64,000 bases of DNA. It comes from Phycisphaerales bacterium. GTDB taxonomy: Bacteria; Planctomycetota; Phycisphaerae; Phycisphaerales; UBA5793. Of this stretch, positions 61,477-64,000 are shown piece by piece (the first letter of the stretch is position 1; every line of letters starts with the position of its first letter). The stretch spans positions 124,001-188,000 of the forward strand of contig JADZAS010000030.1 of NCBI GenBank assembly GCA_020852515.1, written 5' to 3'. Both the position numbers and the translations under genes were made by a program. The notes under the pieces were generated by a model, which was not told the DNA's origin, ran no database searches, and saw only the letters and a program-made list of their open reading frames with translations.

Positions 61477-62451
61477 ATGGACTCGAATCGAGATCATTCC
61501 CGCCGCCGCTTTCTTGCGGGCTCGGCTGCGCTGTTTGCCGGCTCAATTCTGCCCGCCTGCGCCGCCACTCAAACCAGCGAGAATCGCGACATGACACCCG
61601 ATCAGCCTCTCTTCGCGATCTCGCTCGCCCAGTGGTCGCTGCACCGGATGCTGCAATCCGGCAATCTCGACAACCTCGACTTCCCGGCCTACAGCAGGCA
61701 GACGTTCGGCATCGATGCCGTCGAGTACGTGAACCAGTTCTTCAAGGACAAGGCTCGCGACGCCGCGTACCTCGCGCAGCTCGATCGCCGCGCCAAGGAC
61801 GCCGGCGTGACGAATCTGCTCATCATGATCGACGGCGAGGGCGACATCGGTCACGCCGACGAGAAGGAGCGGGCCCGCTCGATCGACAATCACAAGCCCT
61901 GGGCCGACGCAGCCAGGGCGCTGGGCTGCCACAGCATCCGCGTCAACGCCGCCTCGTCGGGCACGTGGGAGGAGCAGCAGCAGCGCGCCGCCGACGGCCT
62001 CTCGCGCCTCGTCGCCTATGCAGCGCCGCTCGGGCTCAACGTCATCGTCGAGAACCACGGCGGCCTGTCATCCAACGGCCAGTGGCTGGCGGGCGTGATG
62101 AAGATGGTCAACCATCCGCGCTGCGGTACGCTGCCGGATTTTGGCAACTTCTGTTTCGACTGGTCGAAGCAGGGTGATCCGAGCGCGTGGTACGACCGCT
62201 ACAAGGGCGTGGCGGAGATGATGCCCTTCGCCAAGGCCGTCAGCGCCAAGAGCCACGACTTTGATGATGCGGGCAACGAGACGAAGACGGATTACCGCCG
62301 CATGTTGCGCATCGTCCTTGACTCGGGCTATCGCGGGCGCATCGGCGTGGAGTACGAAGGCGACCGCCTGAGCGAGATCGAAGGCACGCACGCGACGAAA
62401 CGCCTGCTCGAAAAGGTGCGCGAAGAACTCGCGGATGAATTCACGGCGTGA
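61477..62451 (+). CDS. Exported sugar-phosphate isomerase/epimerase-like TIM-barrel protein
   Basis: 324 aa. [22 protein letters not shown] is a twin-arginine signal and its Cys may make it a lipoprotein. The barrel has metal-site-like residues: [55 protein letters not shown] and IGVEYEGD. This matches the xylose-isomerase-like AP-endonuclease 2 fold, very common in planctomycetes. It may act on sugars or inositols in the periplasm; substrate unknown. 54 bp after alaS. Confidence 0.85.
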   Translation: MDSNRDHSRRRFLAGSAALFAGSILPACAATQTSENRDMTPDQPLFAISLAQWSLHRMLQSGNLDNLDFPAYSRQTFGIDAVEYVNQFFKDKARDAAYLAQLDRRAKDAGVTNLLIMIDGEGDIGHADEKERARSIDNHKPWADAARALGCHSIRVNAASSGTWEEQQQRAADGLSRLVAYAAPLGLNVIVENHGGLSSNGQWLAGVMKMVNHPRCGTLPDFGNFCFDWSKQGDPSAWYDRYKGVAEMMPFAKAVSAKSHDFDDAGNETKTDYRRMLRIVLDSGYRGRIGVEYEGDRLSEIEGTHATKRLLEKVREELADEFTA

Positions 62452-62479
62452 TGTGTGGCGTCGGCGCGCACCCAAGCCC

Positions 62480-62587
62480 GTCATACCCGCGAAGGCGGGT
62501 ATCCACGAACGTGCAGTGAAGATCGATTCATCAAGGGGGCAGCCAAGTCCATGTTCGACCGACTGGATGCCTGCCGGCGCAGGCATG
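62480..62587. repeat. Inverted REP pair (REPIN-like), second copy
   Basis: GTCATACCCGCGAAGGCGGG and TATCCACG...CGTGCAGT at the left, and TGGATGCCTGCCGGCGCAGG / CATG in the opposite orientation at the right. It lies in the 3' region after the TIM-barrel gene, as the pair at 43275 does after the FG-GAP gene. Confidence 0.75.
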
Positions 62588-62603
62588 CGGCGGAGCGAAT
62601 CAC

Positions 62604-63197
62604 TCAATCGCCTACGGGGGCCCGCTCGCCCCAGCGCTGGCCGATGGTGTGTTCGACGCCGAGCAGATCGAGCAGCCGCGCCACCACGAAGTCGGCGATG
62701 TCCTGCGTTTGCTGCGGCAGGAAGTACCAGCCCGGATTCGCCGGCGCGATGATGCCGCCCGCGAGACTCAGGCGGTGCATGTTCTCGATGTCGATGTGCG
62801 TGAGCGGCATCTCGCGATGGCAGACGATCAGTTTGCGCCGCTCCTTGAGCGTCACGGCCGCGGCGCGGTAAAGCAGCGTGTCGCCAAGGCCGTTGGCGAT
62901 CGACGCCAGCGCGTTGCTTGATGCGGGCACGACGATCATCCCGTCGTGGCGGAACGAACCGGAGGCGATCGCCGCCCCGACGTCGTTGTTGTTGTGCAGC
63001 GTGATGCCGTGGTCACTGCGCCCGGCAAGCGCTTCGAGGTTCACCTGCTCCATGCCCAGTTCATCGCGCAGCAGCCGCCGGCCGTAGGTCGAAACCACGA
63101 GATGGACCTCGACCCCGGCGGCGACCAGCGCGCGGATGACCCCCTGCGCGTAGATGGCGCCGCTGGCCCCGCTGATTCCAACCACGATTCGCTTCAT
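62604..63197 (-). CDS. ubiX: Flavin prenyltransferase UbiX
   Basis: 197 aa. GISGASGAIYAQGVIRAL FMN-binding start, IVVPASSNALASIANG, CHREMPLTHIDIENM and PANPGWYFLPQQTQD are the family hallmarks. UbiX makes prenylated FMN, the cofactor of UbiD decarboxylases, used in ubiquinone/menaquinone-related and aromatic acid metabolism. No ubiD gene is in the window; the partial gene at the right edge could be related. The stop lies just past the REP pair. Confidence 0.96.
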   Translation of the reverse strand: MKRIVVGISGASGAIYAQGVIRALVAAGVEVHLVVSTYGRRLLRDELGMEQVNLEALAGRSDHGITLHNNNDVGAAIASGSFRHDGMIVVPASSNALASIANGLGDTLLYRAAAVTLKERRKLIVCHREMPLTHIDIENMHRLSLAGGIIAPANPGWYFLPQQTQDIADFVVARLLDLLGVEHTIGQRWGERAPVGD

Positions 63198-63280
63198 TCA
63201 GTCGCGCTCCGCACCGGTTGAATAGTATACGAAACCGGCCGCCGCCTCGGCCGCTCACTCTCAACCAACGGGGTCCTCCA

Positions 63281-63934
63281 ATGAACCTTCGCCTTGCCGC
63301 CGCCGTCTGCACCGCCGCGCTCGCCGGCTGCGCATCCTACGTGAATATCCCGCCGGATTCGAACAAGGACATCGCCATCAACGCGATCAACGCGCCGCCG
63401 ACGCCCCGGCTCATCGGCGATGCGCTTGGCTACGTCCTGACCATCAATCCGCCGCCGAGCAAGCCCTACGCCGTGCGCCTGCCCGTCGAGGCCGATCCAT
63501 CGACGTGGGGCAAGGTGCTCGCCGGCCGCGAGGGCGCTGCCGCTTACGCGCCCGACCAGGCCGATGTGCCCGTCTACGACGTGCGCTCGATCCGCATCCG
63601 CGGCCGCGATGCGTGGGTGGACATCGTCGTGCCGGAGACGGTGGACAATCGGCGTCTCATCGAGTTGCGCCTCGATGGCGGTTTTGCCGGCTGGACGGTG
63701 ACTTCCGTGCGCCACTGGCCGGCGAGCGTGATTGAGCAGCGCGAGTCGAGTGGCCAGTACGCACCCGGGGCGAGCGACGAGTCGGTGTTGCGGCCGCTGG
63801 CGCCGGCTTCGCCGTCTGATGCGCCGCCGAGCGAGCAGAGCGATGGAACGAGCGAGCCGCAGCCCGCGCCGCAAAGCGATGCCGACCAGCGCACGCTGCA
63901 GCCGCTTCGGCCGGTAAAGCCAGACGGACGGTGA
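63281..63934 (+). CDS. Lipoprotein with disordered acidic tail
   Basis: 217 aa from ATG 63281. Lipobox LAGC (Cys ~17). A ~120-residue beta-rich domain (IGDALGYVLTINPPPSKPYAVRLPVE, VYDVRSIRIRGRDAWVDIVVPE) is followed by a ~60-residue Pro/Ser/Gln tail. It is opposite ubiX with an ~80 bp gap. Function unknown. Confidence 0.78.
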   Translation: MNLRLAAAVCTAALAGCASYVNIPPDSNKDIAINAINAPPTPRLIGDALGYVLTINPPPSKPYAVRLPVEADPSTWGKVLAGREGAAAYAPDQADVPVYDVRSIRIRGRDAWVDIVVPETVDNRRLIELRLDGGFAGWTVTSVRHWPASVIEQRESSGQYAPGASDESVLRPLAPASPSDAPPSEQSDGTSEPQPAPQSDADQRTLQPLRPVKPDGR

Positions 63935-63937
63935 TCC

Positions 63938-64000
63938 GTGGCCGACCAGCCATCCATCCGGGGCCTGATAAACCGGCTCAAACTGCCGCAGGCGATGGCC
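63938..64000 (+). CDS. Start of a further gene, cut by the window edge
   Basis: GTG 63938 opens a frame of 21 codons to the last base (VADQPSIRGL...KLPQAMA), beginning four bases after the lipoprotein stop. The frame is open to the edge but too short to identify. Position near ubiX would fit a prenyltransferase such as UbiA, which is only a guess. Confidence 0.35.
   Translation, partial: MADQPSIRGLINRLKLPQAMA

Overview
The window is a high-G+C bacterial chromosome segment that looks like Planctomycetota, most likely Phycisphaerae-like. The signs are four tandem prepilin-type 'H-X9-DG' proteins, many small membrane proteins carrying a CxxC...CPECG zinc ribbon, secreted Kelch and FG-GAP propeller proteins, and planctomycete-type palindromic repeats. 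Genes sit on both strands in short operons. No rRNA, tRNA or CRISPR array was seen.

Layout. 0-9 kb: the C-terminal part of an M61 peptidase, secreted or membrane propeller proteins, a macro-domain hydrolase and two decayed genes. 9-13.9 kb: a polyhydroxyalkanoate (PHA) locus, with phaB, a second SDR reductase, phaC/phaE overlapping by one base, a phasin, and a divergent phaR separated from the phasin by two 16-bp dyads that are very probably PhaR operators. 14.2-18.6 kb: four paralogous pilin-like genes, each with its own terminator; two have nearly identical TTGCA(G/C)-N17-TATACT promoters. 18.7-24.5 kb: an M50 protease, two Hsp20 genes, a TonB-like protein, CsaA, small proteins and frr.

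24.5-31.7 kb is an accessory region. It holds a REP-associated tyrosine transposase (RAYT) gene flanked and interrupted by palindromes, small hypothetical genes, three consecutive lipoproteins, and a compact unit of a 53-aa coiled-coil protein, a Ser/Thr kinase and a PutAbiC-type membrane protein. That unit is the best candidate here for an undescribed anti-phage system. 31.7-36.2 kb: groEL and groES separated by two tiny genes, preceded by a receiver-domain protein. 36.2-43.2 kb: a lipoprotein, divergent ppx and ppk1 (polyphosphate turnover), and an FG-GAP protein with one in-frame TGA followed by a hairpin placed as a bacterial SECIS would be (selenoprotein candidate).

43.5-64 kb: DegP-type protease, ankyrin protein, rex, a GNAT-like protein, queD, a lone GspE N-terminal domain, alr, a DEVD-box RNA helicase, psuG, an FG-GAP propeller, a three-gene set of small membrane proteins, alaS, a TIM-barrel epimerase, ubiX and a lipoprotein. 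Four short repeat families run through the window: a 21-bp dyad after stop codons, a GTCATTCCCGC-type REP, a GCCCnGG-type REP around the RAYT, and a 106-107 bp element with conserved ends and a divergent core.
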